Assembly (NCBI GenBank): GCA_020746995.1
Contig: JAGPXD010000007.1
Coordinates: 372,001 to 436,000 of the forward strand
Origin: Plectosphaerella cucumerina
Taxonomy: Eukaryota; Ascomycota; Sordariomycetes; Glomerellales; Plectosphaerellaceae
Reading direction: 5' to 3'
Length of the DNA: 64,000 bases
The notes below the pieces were generated by a model. It had not been told where the DNA came from. It saw nothing but the letters and a program-made list of their open reading frames with translations, and searched no databases. How positions within the stretch are numbered: the first letter of the stretch is position 1; every line of letters begins with the position of its first letter. Made by a program: the position numbers and the translations under genes. Of the stretch, positions 1-10,134 are shown in pieces.

Positions 1-1174
1 AAGGCAAACCACCGGGCCCAGCAGATCCGTGGCATCAAGGCGGCCACTGGGTCTATTATTGCCATGGTCGATGACGACACGTTCGTAAGCCCTGATGTTC
101 TGCGCTGGAGGATGGCGGCTCTTGAGGACCCCAAGGTGGCGGGGTTTACCGGAATCCACCAGTGCGCCCTTCTCAAACTCCCTACTATGCAGACAAGCAG
201 ATACTGATCATGCCACAGTCCCGATATTCCGACCTCCAGACGATCTTCCGCAGACACTACATGCTGGGAGGCGTTCTCGATCCGCGGCCTGTACAACTTC
301 AACGCTATGGCAATGACGCGGTTCGGCACCGATGGTGGTGTCTGGTGTCTTATCGGTTGTTCCCAAGTCCTCAGAGCTGAAGTCGTGCAAGACCCTGCAT
401 TCCTCGATGCATTTGAGAACCAGACTTGGCGAGGGACGCCGATCAAGACAGGGGGCGACACGTGGATGACCCGGCTGTTGATGAAGCAAGGGCATAAGCT
501 GGCATTTCAGAGTGCTCCCGAAGCTACTGTCTACACGACTCCAAAGTTTGACAGCGGAGTGGTCTGGCAGATGGCGCGTTGGCTGAGGTCTACTCACATC
601 AATGCCCCCTCAGCCCTCTTCGAAGATCCCGGCGCCTTTCAGCTTTTCTGGCAATACCCTTAAATGGCTCGAAAAACGGCGGAGCGGATGCTGCGGCCAG
701 TTATTGCCCTCTTTCATTTCGCTGCCTGGGTTCATGCCTACCATACTTCTCCCCTGGTTTGGTGAGTTTCCCTTCCACAACCAGCTCCTTTCCTCCACTC
801 ACACTTGGCATGAGATACTGACCAGTTCCAGGCTTTTGATCACTCTCTGGTACATGCATCAGTACAATCGTACGTACCAACAGTTCTTCGGGAAATTCCC
901 GTGGCTGGGCCACCATGCCAAGACCCTCTTCTTGTACGACACGGTGGGGTGGTTCTTTATGGAGATGTACGTCTGGGCAACCATGGCCGAGGAGACATGG
1001 GTGCACAAGAACGGAAAGACAGGAAACGATGGGCAAGAACCGGGCAAGGCAGAAGAGTCGGATTCCAGTGATTCGACCTTCAACGTCTCTGACGAGGAGT
1101 CGTCGGTGGAGGACTTCTGGATCATGGTCGAAGAAGATGAGGCGTCAACGGGAGACTTCAGGAGCCATCGCTAA
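1..1174 (+). CDS. GT2 glycosyltransferase (hyaluronan/polysaccharide synthase-like), 5'-partial, with an internal stop
   Basis: This is the 3' part of a membrane-bound family 2 glycosyltransferase, expected to polymerise or transfer sugars at the plasma membrane. Visible GT2 motifs are VDDDTF (metal/UDP-binding acidic cluster), GGVWCLIG, GGDTW and QMARW (the QxxRW acceptor motif), followed by a hydrophobic segment near 700-760. Exons read as 1-161, 219-761 and 832-1174. Intron 162-218 (GTGCGC...ACAG) removes a stop at 205. Intron 762-831 (GTGAGT...TTCCAG) joins the membrane segment to an acidic, Ser-rich tail. Between them an in-frame TAA at 661-663 remains, and both sides still look coding. 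I found no splice pair that removes it while keeping the downstream frame. The gene may be a recent pseudogene, carry a strain-specific nonsense allele, or contain a sequencing error. The start lies left of the window. The GT2 assignment is firm; exact synthase type is not. Confidence 0.72.
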
Positions 1175-1525
1175 ACATAAGGTACAAAACTAGACAGATT
1201 CAGTTCATACACGGGCAGCCAAGATATACGGCTCGACCATCACATTCTCAAGATTCAATTAAAACCGGTCCAAACTCCGCTCATCTGCCAAGACCACCCG
1301 GAAAGCAAGCCCCGACATGTCCAAGCCGCGTTACTGTGACGTCACCTCGCGAAACCACCAAGATGTCGGTGCCCACAGTTATCAAGAATGACCTCAGATC
1401 ATTCCGCCTGCTCCGTCATTGCCTCTCAAGAAACCGAAATTTCCATATTTGAGGCCCGCCTTTCCCATCTGCCAATTCTCTCCTCTGCTTCCCTGCATCT
1501 CGGCATTCAGCAGCAACACTTCATC
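1175..1525. other. intergenic, nothing recognised
   Basis: The tandem neighbours' 3' and 5' flanks lie here. I see no RNA gene, repeat or convincing promoter element. Confidence 0.6.
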
Positions 1526-2109
1526 ATGGCATCCAACTACAACACGACGAACAACAACATCCCCACCGGGTACAACGATCCGGCGGGCACTCATGGGCCT
1601 CATCACTCGGCGGTCGGAAACGCCATGGACCCCCGCGTCGACTCGGATCGCGACGGCCGCGCCCTCGGCAGGGATGCCGTGAACAACCCGGGCGCTCCTG
1701 GAACGGCTGGCGTCTCGACAGCGGGTTACCACGGAGCCGGCGTCGGCGCCACATCGACAACGGGCACAGCAAGGACGGCCACCGGGCCGGGTGGAGCTAC
1801 CAGCACGAGCCAGTCGCATAACCCCGTCCAGCCTCACAGCGGAAGCGGCGGTGGTCTGGTCGAGTCAGTCAAGGGACGCATCGCGCAGGTCCATGTAAGT
1901 CGACAGCTTGAGATACCACGTCAAGTTCTCATCACTGACGTCTTCAGGGCATCGGCGAGTCCACCCGTGGGCACTTCAACTCGACGGTGAATGGCCTCAT
2001 GCACGACAAGGAAGGCCAGCGCAAGGACGCGGCGGTCGCTGCAGGCGGAGAGAGGGAGTTTGCGAACAAGGATTTTGAGAGGCATGGCACCATGGACAAG
2101 GCGCTGTGA
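1526..2109 (+). CDS. small hydrophilic glycine/threonine-rich protein, unknown function
   Basis: Two exons, 1526-1894 and 1948-2109, encode 176 residues. The intron 1895-1947 has GTAAGT, a CTGACG branch and TTCAG. The first ~105 residues are low-complexity (Asn, Gly, Thr, Ala) and likely disordered. The C-terminal ~65 residues are charged and helical-looking, with the pattern ESVKGRIAQVHGIGESTRG and a terminal EFANKDFERHG. This block resembles small stress-type hydrophilic proteins common in Pezizomycotina, but I cannot name a family. No signal peptide or membrane segment is visible. The ATG at 1526 is chosen because it opens the Asn/Thr-rich segment; an upstream in-frame ATG at 1388 would add an unlikely sequence. 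The gene converges on the minus-strand gene starting at 3185. Confidence 0.75.
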
Positions 2110-2264
2110 GATGGCGAGCCTACATCCCTGAGAAGCAAGCGAGAATTAGGAAAGACCTTCGAGAAAGATCATGATACCAACAATTAATGTCATAATTTCA
2201 TATTCAACTCATTCAGGTAAAGCTAGTTGTGGTCGTGAATCGTCAAGGGGGCGACTCGTGGCTC

Positions 2265-3185
2265 TCACGCGTCCGACAGCCATTCCAGCTGGTTCAGCAC
2301 CCAGCGGCGGGTGGCCCAACACGCCAGCATCGCCTCCTTCTTGGGCAGGTCCACCGTTTCGACAAACTTAAGGTCGCTGCCGGACTCGATGGCGAGGATG
2401 TTGCCGCTGCCGTCCTTCCATGGCCGCCCGCGGCTTGCTGCACTCTCTGCGCCGACGTCGAACAGCAGGTCCTTGTTCCACTCATCCTCCGGCTTGTAGC
2501 CCCATTTCCGCATCTTGTCCTGCGACGCATCAACGATCGCGTCCGCCTTGCGTCTGAGGTGCCAGAAACGACAGGCTCCGGTGCGTTTGGAAAGGTCCGC
2601 CAGCTCGATGTGGCCACGGAGCGATCGCGCCTTGCAGCCGATGATCTGGACGTTGGCTGAGTGCGAAAAGCGATGGAGTGCGGCCGTGTTGGAGACCTCG
2701 TACACGACGAGATCGTCGTCAAAGTCGATGCGTTGCCGTGGCGCGCTGGAGGAGCTCGTCGAAGAGGACGATAGGGTGAGTGAGGCACGCCTTGACTCCG
2801 TTGCTGTCAGCCGGCGTAGACTCAACTTGTATGGCTTGCCGAGACTGGACCGCAACTGCGATAGCTGATACCGAGGAAGTGGGAGAGGCTCAAATGAGGT
2901 TGTCGTCGATGGAGAAAAGGGGGCAGCGGAGATGAAGGGTGCTTGAAGGGAGAAGCATCGAACGTCTGGATCTTGACGGGCATAGTCAGGTGGGGATTGA
3001 AGCTCATCGACGCCGGGGGTCTTTGGGCCCTCGAGCAAGATGTGGCCGATCAAATCAGCCAAGCCGACGATAGGAGCGCTCGACGTGTCGGATGAAGTCT
3101 CGGTCGCCGCGGGTAGAACGATCGAGTCTGAACGATGGTACTCGTATGCTGGAGGCAGATCATTTTGGTAGGAGACGCTGGCCAT
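2265..3185 (-). CDS. conserved-type hypothetical protein, intronless
   Basis: A single open frame of 306 codons. The first ~150 residues are Ser/Pro/Thr-rich and probably disordered. The remainder is a compact mixed domain: a beta-rich stretch (YKLSLRRLTATES, DDDLVVYEVSN), a basic region around RSLRGHIELADLSKRTGACR, and a C-terminal block containing GRPWKDGSGNILAIESG and a Trp-rich end (CWATRRWVLNQLEW). The layout of a disordered N-terminus followed by a short strand-rich domain ending in Trp is common in unnamed Sordariomycete proteins. I do not recognise a catalytic motif. No signal peptide is seen. Codon use matches the neighbouring real genes, and the opposite strand has only fragmented frames. 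Confidence 0.75.
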   Translation of the reverse strand: MASVSYQNDLPPAYEYHRSDSIVLPAATETSSDTSSAPIVGLADLIGHILLEGPKTPGVDELQSPPDYARQDPDVRCFSLQAPFISAAPFSPSTTTSFEPLPLPRYQLSQLRSSLGKPYKLSLRRLTATESRRASLTLSSSSTSSSSAPRQRIDFDDDLVVYEVSNTAALHRFSHSANVQIIGCKARSLRGHIELADLSKRTGACRFWHLRRKADAIVDASQDKMRKWGYKPEDEWNKDLLFDVGAESAASRGRPWKDGSGNILAIESGSDLKFVETVDLPKKEAMLACWATRRWVLNQLEWLSDA

Positions 3186-4014
3186 CGCGAATACTGGATT
3201 GAGGTACCGGCTTAAGAAGTAAGTCCGGTCTTCTCAACCTTCATAAGCCGAGTATGGTGAAGGAATTGGCGGGCGATAAAAATATGTTATGGCTTGATAG
3301 TCTGGTCCGGTCGGGACGGCTCTACTGAAGTAGATACCACGACGATGCCGATGAGGCGCGAAGCAAGGCACGTCGTGCTTGGCGATGCTTGACGGTGTAA
3401 GACGCCCAGCCCACACGACAATCCTCTGAGGTCTGGGCAGTGTCGCCAGCAGGGCGGAACCGCGATGCCAAGATGGACTGCGACGTGGGTAGCTGCGGGT
3501 GATAGGGTTCTCGGGCGGCTTGGTATGGATTCCGACGTGGCCAGGCCAGAGGTACTGCTCCTGCTACGTCATCCAAGGCTGCATGTTTGGACCACCGCTG
3601 CCTTGTGCCTCGGGCGAGAATGATGGTAGAGGAAGAAATCAAAGATGCTAATTCGTTGATGGTCAGGGTACCAGTCGTGAGAAGAAAAGAAAGTGGTTTC
3701 TGGGGAAAAGTGAGGGGTACCGGATGGTCTGGTCGTACATGTGTCAAGCAGCTGCGAGCTTGTCCGGGCGATGACGAATTGATCGGGCAAGCACTACTCA
3801 CACCTCCTATGGCGGCCCTTCCTCTTCTTGTCAGCGGCCTCATTTTGCCTACCGACCAAAATGAAGATGATCCTTATTGTTTGAAATGATGAAGGAGTCA
3901 TCGCCACCCGGCGACCCTCCTCTTGATGAGACGATGGTAATGGGCTTGGTGTAGATGCTATGCTGTGAGTTTGCTCGATATTTACCCATAATCATGCTTT
4001 CCTTTTATCCAGCA
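3186..4014. other. intergenic, nothing recognised
   Basis: The upstream flank of the minus-strand gene ending at 3185, running to the tRNA. Several frames are open (for example 3322-3843 minus), but their composition is not protein-like and no splice sites connect them. Confidence 0.5.
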
Positions 4015-4086
4015 GTTCTGATAGCTCAGGGGTAGAGCAATCGGCTGCAGTCCGATAGGTCGGGCGTTCAAATCGCCCTCAGAACT
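4015..4086 (+). tRNA. tRNA-Cys (GCA), intronless
   Basis: A complete cloverleaf can be drawn: acceptor GTTCTGA/TCAGAAC (7 bp), D-arm GCTC/GAGC, anticodon stem ATCGG/CCGAT around loop CTGCAGT (anticodon GCA at 4047-4049), a 5-nt variable region, and T-arm GGGCG/CGCCC with loop TTCAAAT. Discriminator is T at 4086. A T-run follows. Confidence 0.96.
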
Positions 4087-4097
4087 TACGTTTTGGC

Positions 4098-4102
4098 TTT
4101 TT
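4098..4102 (+). terminator. Pol III T-run after tRNA-Cys
   Basis: T4 at 4091-4094 and T5 at 4098-4102 lie just downstream of the tRNA 3' end, as expected for RNA polymerase III termination. Confidence 0.75.
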
Positions 4103-4903
4103 GTTCCCTGACCCACCTTGGAATAGGGGTGAGATACGAGATTGCCCCTATTCGATGAAGCGCATGGTCTTTGCCATCGAAGAGCGCGCAAGGAACCCAG
4201 ATATCATCAGAAATGAGGTCGTTTTGTATTATTGACTCCCCCATCCGCCATTCAATTACATCGAAAGGTACTATGCATCGCCTAAACCACGACCGTCATG
4301 GACAGCGCTGCCCTCCACTCGCACAAAATGCTCCGGCACCTTGCCTTCCAGTGGCTGGCCACCAATAGCTTCGTGAAAGAAGCTATGGAAGCGAATTACT
4401 TGGTCGCACGGCCTCCTCTTCTTGCTGGCGTAGCGTTGACCCGGTTCAGATCTGAACGGTGTAATGCGGGTGCGTCAGTTATTCTCCCGGGCTGGTTGAG
4501 GGAAAAGACCACGATTATGTGAGCCTGTGGGAGAAAATATGCGGCACATGCTTACAGATACAGGAAGTAATTCCCATGATCAATTCCATAGGCGAGGAAA
4601 GAACACTTCAGTTTGGAGCTGGCGTTGGCAGAATAGGTAGGTGGTTATTTCATTATCAGCTTCCCAGACAGACTCGCGAGCCCCTGCTCATATCTTCGCC
4701 GCTTTCGCCCAACTACAGTCTGCTGCAAGCTCTTCTGATGCTACCACTTGCGCCACTTTTGATCCCTCTGGCGCTGGTGAACAAGCCTTTTCACAGCGTC
4801 ATCAGCCTGGCCGCTTGCGCACTTGCTCTGCGCACGTACACGGCTGACCAGACTGATGATGCCTATTCCCCAGCTACGGCCAGAGACTCTGAAGACCCCC
4901 AAT
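4103..4903. other. intergenic, nothing recognised
   Basis: No frame with gene-like composition or splice structure. It includes the 3' flank of the secreted-protein gene on the minus strand. Confidence 0.5.
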
Positions 4904-5485
4904 CTAGAGCTTGGTAGGCTTGGCCTTGGCCTCGGCCTCCGCTTGCTGGCTGGCCTTGTTGGGGCTGATGCGGATCTCGGTCCAGTGGAACTTGCCCTTC
5001 TTCTTGGCGCTCTCGTTGTTGGTGGCGGACTTGTCGGGGCTGCACTTGTGGAGGGTCTTGCGGATGCGGGCGATGACCTGGGCGGGGGCGGTGCAGTGGT
5101 GGCCCCAGGCGGGTGTCTTGTTCTGGATGGAGATGAAGCAGTTGCCGTGAGCCCAGGCGTAACCCTTGCCGTTCTCGAGGCACTCGGGGATAACGTGGCC
5201 CTTCTCGGCGGCCTCGAGCTTGAGGATGAGGAAGTCACCTTTGTGTCGTATGTCAGCATCAAGGGGTAGCTGGAAAGAGAGTACGAGGGAGAAGAGTTAC
5301 GTACAGTCATTGTAGTTGAGGGGCCTGGAGCCGTCGCACTTGATTCCGTTGCCAGGGAGCTTCTTCGGTGGGGCCGCCTTCACCGGCTCGGGTGCGGGAG
5401 GAGGAGGAGGAGAACCGCCGGCGGAGACGACGGTGGCCAGCACGAAGAGGATGGCCAGGGACAGCCAAGTGAATTGCATACGCAT
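4904..5485 (-). CDS. small secreted six-cysteine protein with proline-rich linker (effector-like)
   Basis: Exons 5305-5485 and 4904-5238 encode 171 residues. The intron 5239-5304 has GTACGT, a GCTGAC branch and AAAG; the nearer CCAG would give an immediate stop. Residues 1-22 form a signal peptide ending VVSA. A short Pro/Ala linker (about 24-42) precedes a domain with six Cys at 50, 61, 80, 94, 109 and 126, which could form three disulfides. The tail after ~135 is Lys/Ala-rich and charged. Size, export and even Cys number fit fungal secreted effectors or antimicrobial-type proteins. The spacing (Cys followed by DGS, then Ile-rich strand) vaguely recalls KP4-like killer-protein folds, but I cannot test that. 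The ATG at 5485 is followed by a second at codon 3. Confidence 0.8.
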
Positions 5486-6591
5486 GATGGCGGTGGAGGG
5501 GCGGGTTGTTGGTTAAGCGAGTGTGGTGGTGATGGGCAACTTGGCAGTTGGCTTGCGCGCTGTGGACTGATGGGAACGATGTCTGGGGAAAACTGGTCGG
5601 TCGATCGGTTTATGTAGGAGCTGCGCAATGGGCGTCGGACATCTGTTGGGATCTACTCAGTGGACGACGCCCCCCACCGCCTCATTACACATAGCACGTC
5701 TTCTACGCCACGGCCAGTGAGGTTCGCACGCCTTGGATGACCCCTTCGTGAGATTCTCATGACGCTTCCATGTCTGCTAGAATAGTCTAGGAGGCCCAGG
5801 CAAGAGGGGGAGGCTCCAGGCTAGCAACCAAGTCGCGATGCTGGAAGAAGTGCTAGAAGAATAAGATCCCGAAGCTCTCGTCGACACGAGGGGCCTTCAC
5901 GAGGGAAATCGTATTATCTCCTCGTCTTGCAGTGTGTGGCTTTCTCAAAAGGCGCCACGGGAGACCCTTCTCACCAGTCAGCGAACCCCATCTTCCACCA
6001 TCTATGCTGTTGATGCCCTTGGTCGAAACATGTGGCGTGGAGTATGTCCTCAGCCACCACATCTTTTCCACTCGCCACGTCGCCCTCTAAGTAGTGAGCA
6101 AATTGTGGCTGGGTCCAGCGTGATGCTTCTCCCTGTGAGGTGGTGTGCGCTGGGTGAGTGAGCTACATGTACTCACCTCCCGCCTCGATTCCTTGATACG
6201 AAGCCACGAGCGAGCATCAAGCGCTCACTGAACCTGGCCGCGATGAAAATCATCTCATGTCTTCTTGAAAATTGAGTGGTAGAAATGAGATTCCGATGCG
6301 GGCCGGGGCCTGGGGTCCGTAGGGCGATGAGAACGCAATCTCATGCTCCAAGCTCTTGCACGCCTTATGAGGAGCACTCAGAAACCTAAAACCCGTTGGA
6401 CTGCATCACGATGTATCACTTCGCCTGTCTTCTGCAGTACATCTCAAAAAAAGTCCTCGTATCTTTAAGATACCATCGCTACTACCACGCCATGATCGAC
6501 GATGCCTGCCATAAGACTGCCGAGTACCTATCGATGACTGGTCGTTGCAGCATCCGTAATTCTACTGACCAAACCCCTCGGCCGAACCATC
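5486..6591. other. intergenic, nothing recognised
   Basis: The promoter side of the secreted-protein gene and the 3' side of the permease gene. No tRNA, repeat or coherent gene model seen. Confidence 0.5.
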
Positions 6592-8639
6592 CTAGACCTT
6601 GGAGATGCTCTCACTGGGACTAGTGCCCTTCTCACCAAGTTGTTCCTCAATGGTGACGCCATAGCGCCCCTGGTCCAGAAGACGGCCATGCTCATCGTGG
6701 GTGGCATCCCATTCGGCCAGCTCAGCGTTAGGAACCTTCACGATACGATGCGCCGTGGCACCACTGCCGTCATCAACGACGGCGATGGTGGAACGGATGG
6801 CATAGTTGCCCCTCTTTGGGAGCCAGTACATCCAGACGTAGTAGTAGGCCACGCATATGACAATCCTGAGAGGATGTTAGCATCAGACGTTGTCACCTGC
6901 TCGGGGAGAAATTGGGATTTGATGGTGACGAGAACTTACACTGCGATACCAACAAGACAGTATGTGGCGTAGAAGAAAGACACGGAACCGGCGTATATTC
7001 CACCCTCGGGAGGGAACCAGGGCATGACCAGGATGTAGATCTGGATGGCGAGGTAGAACAGCACGGCAATGTACCAAGCGCGGAACTCGGACCGCGGTGT
7101 TCCAGAGCGAGCACGTCTGCGACGGATCAAGAAGATTCCGACTGCGACGGCAGCTGAGAAAACAGCATCGGGATATGTGTTCAGCGAGATAACTAGTCAC
7201 GGTCAGAGAAGTTCCGGAGAAAGCCGCCTCGTGATGGAAACTTACTAAACTGGAAGGCATCGCCTTGAGGAGGTCCAATGATCATGATGACCGTCAGTGC
7301 CCACTTGAAAAGGTAAGGTCCGAGAGGAGTTCCGAAAGGCTTGGTGGACACCCAGAACTTGGTCCATGGCAGAACACCCTGCCTGCCGACCTCTCGCAGC
7401 TGACGAGATTGTCCAATCAAAACGACCAGGAGATTTCCAAAGGAACTGAGGAGCACGCAGAAGTTGAGAGCTGATTCCGCAGCAGTCCCGAACGCCGTTC
7501 TGAAGAAGATAGCCGCTGCAATCTCTCCGCCCGCGGCGAATTCCTCCTTCTGCACAGCCGCAAAGTAGGCGATATTGCAGAGGAAGTACAGGATGAAGAC
7601 GAAAAGCAGGGAAGAGGTCGCGTGCTTCTTTAGGGTCGGGACCGGGTTCTTGATCTCGTTGGCGACGTTGAAGGCATTCTGCCACCCTGCGTAGGTGAAG
7701 CTGATGTTCACCATAGCTTGCGAGAGGTTGTATCCGCTATCGGTCGTACCGACGAAGCCGTTTTGGAAGTTGATCCCTGGGTTCTCGACTCGGGAGATGC
7801 CTCCACCCAAGATGACGAAGCCGGAGATGGAAATGAAGATCAGGAGGGTGATCTTGAGCGCGCCGATCACGTTGCTGGCCCACAGGGAGTACTTGTTGTG
7901 GGCGATAACACCTGGAGGGTCCTCGTATTAGAATCGTGATCATCTCTTCAGCAAACTTGAAGAAGCCCGGTACTCACAGATAACAGCCAGTGTGTAGCTC
8001 GCGACAGCGACACCCTTGTCCTCCCATTCCGTCGGGGCCCGTCCCACGATCCGCCACAGGTATCGGGAGAGGACGATGGCGTTGCTGCTGCTGAACGACA
8101 GGAGGATCGATTGCATCGCAAACGTGACCGGGAACAGGTGCTTCGGTCGGGGATAGGATTGTTCGAGATACACGACGATCGACCCGCTGCGGCTGGGGAA
8201 GTAGCTGACATATTCGAGGTAGACAGCGAGACCTGCGAGGGCGAAGAGGAACCCGATGACCCAGTAGATCAAGGCGAGTCCCACGGAACCGGTGCTGCCG
8301 AGGATGTAACCAGCTACAGACTTTGTCAGGATGCTGTGTCGAGAAGCACAAATGTCAAACGGCCAGGAACGTACGTGCAGAGAAGATACCCGTCCCGATC
8401 ATCATATTGACGTTCAGGAAGATAACAGCCACCCAGTTGACGTGGTATCCCAGAGGGGACTTGGTCTCGACAGGTGCACCGGCCGCCTCCTGGTAGCCCG
8501 AAGCTCCATTGCCGCCGACGACGCGAACGTAGGCGAGCTCGCCATCTTTGATGACGGACGTTTCGCTATCGGATTGGTATTGAGAGGGGTCGGGTGTCGG
8601 AATGGCCCCCGACTGGGACTCTTTGCTGAAGAGACCCAT
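6592..8639 (-). CDS. MUP1-like amino-acid permease (APC superfamily, L-type transporter)
   Basis: Five exons give 597 residues: 8375-8639, 7978-8313, 7246-7911, 6940-7192 and 6592-6865. Introns are 61, 66, 53 and 74 nt with GTACGT/GTGAG/GTAAGT donors. A hydrophilic N-terminus of ~70 residues precedes about 12 membrane segments. The first segment carries the APC substrate-binding signature MMIGTGIFSAPG (the Pro is created by the first splice). Conserved helix-6-type residues are seen in NISFTYAGWQNAFNVANEIKNP cut across 7600-7700. The family imports methionine, cysteine or large neutral amino acids across the plasma membrane. The C-terminal ~70 residues are cytosolic and charged. Substrate cannot be read from sequence; methionine is the best guess by family. 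Confidence 0.92.
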
Positions 8640-10134
8640 GGCTTGTCGAGTGACGATGAAGGGAAGGGCACTGATGATCGTCTCGGCTCAGAGGAGAGAG
8701 CAAGGGCTCGATGACGAGGTGCTGGAGAGTCTGACTTCGAAGATCAATTTGATCGCCTGGGACAACATGGGTTTATATCTACCAGTCCATCCACTGACAA
8801 GTACACCGCGCGTAAATGATGGTACAACCCCAGGCGAGCACACAATCGCGGCTATCCCAAGGGCCAACGGCACAATTACATCCCAAGCTGCCAACCCGGC
8901 ACGGATCACGTCAACTTGATAGTCGGAGAAGCGGGGAGGCGACATCTCCCTCATAGATGCTGCCAGGCCTGGTGGCGAGGTAAGTGGCGGCGCCCAACGT
9001 CTCAGCATCGCGGCGTCCGGACTTGGAGTTGAACCCTTGCCGACCTCGGCATCTCCCCCCGTCGGAGTTGGGGCACGTCATACTGGGGTTGATGGCGACG
9101 GGCGGCACGGACCGAATACAGCGAGGTTACCCCGGTGGTATCCGCTGGATCTAGGCTCCTCAAAGCTTGTGTTGCGCCGCGGGTCGAACGACGGGGTCCT
9201 TGTTGGTGTTGTGTTGCGGACTTCCCGAGGAGCACCCCGCGGCGATCTGCGAATCAGAGGATGTCCTCCCCGATGGCCGGCGTAGCACTCCGAAGGCTCG
9301 AGTCAGGTACCATGCGGATGGGTAGGTGAATGGGGCCACTGACATCGTCGGCAATGTCAGTTGGTGGCGCGTGTGGCATTGTCCGAGCAGGCTCCCCCAC
9401 GGCGATCTCGTCCTCAGCCGCGGCCAGGCTTCACTGGCAAGAGCAGAACCTCCAGCTCAAAGTTCTTAAACCACTGTCATCAGACGAACTTACACAAGAA
9501 CAGATGAAGTGAGGTTCTCGGGAGAAGTCATCGGCTGCGTATGTACTTGCGGGAACCCACGAGATCCTCGGGCAGTTCAAGCCTCTTGGGGCTCTCCCGG
9601 CGGCTGAGGTGATCCACCCCCACGGGGACGTGTACTTGGGGGCTGGGTGTGTTCGTGATTTCTCAACGGACTTGCGTCTTCGCGATATCTCAACCTCGGG
9701 CCATGGAACTCATCGGTAAGTCCGATAGCATGCCCAAGGCGGAGTCTATCTCCGGATGGCGAAAAAGTGATTGAAAGCAACTCCTACCAACAACTCTGAG
9801 GTGCACGAATCCCCTGTACCAACATGGCAAACTGCTTATGCTTCACGCGATCCGTGTTGCTGTAGTTTGCATTTGTTCTCTACCAAGTCAATCGCCGTTG
9901 ACAGCACAGCCAGAGACATGCTCATAATCCGATCCGATCCGCTAACCCTCGTCGCGTCTGTTGCGCGACGTATGCCATCCACAGAAAAAGCAGAACGCGT
10001 GTGTCACGCTGTTGATACAATGCCGGCCCCGAGGGCGAATCCGAAAACGCCCGCAAACCATCCAAACTCCGTCAAATCATACAGCGTGGTACCCCAAACC
10101 AACCATTGCTTCCCAAAAGTACACGGCCACAACT
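8640..10134. other. intergenic, about 1.5 kb
   Basis: Holds the permease promoter on the minus strand. Apart from the TATA-like element at 8772-8777, I see no supported feature. Short open frames around 8911-9354 overlap on both strands without gene-like composition. Confidence 0.5.
8772..8777 (-). promoter_or_regulatory. TATA-like element upstream of the permease gene
   Basis: TATAAA on the minus strand, about 133 nt before the ATG at 8639. A plausible but unproven core promoter. Confidence 0.35.

Noticed and set aside
651..700. Possible GC-AG intron that would remove the TAA in the GT2 gene
   Set aside because: Its 50-nt length shifts the frame away from the membrane segment that follows, so it does not rescue the protein.
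3322..3843. 173-codon minus-strand frame
   Set aside because: No domain, unusual composition and no splice continuity.
9002..9235. Arg/Ser-rich minus-strand frame thought to be a zinc-cluster remnant
   Set aside because: The cysteine spacing does not match Zn2Cys6 or any other finger.
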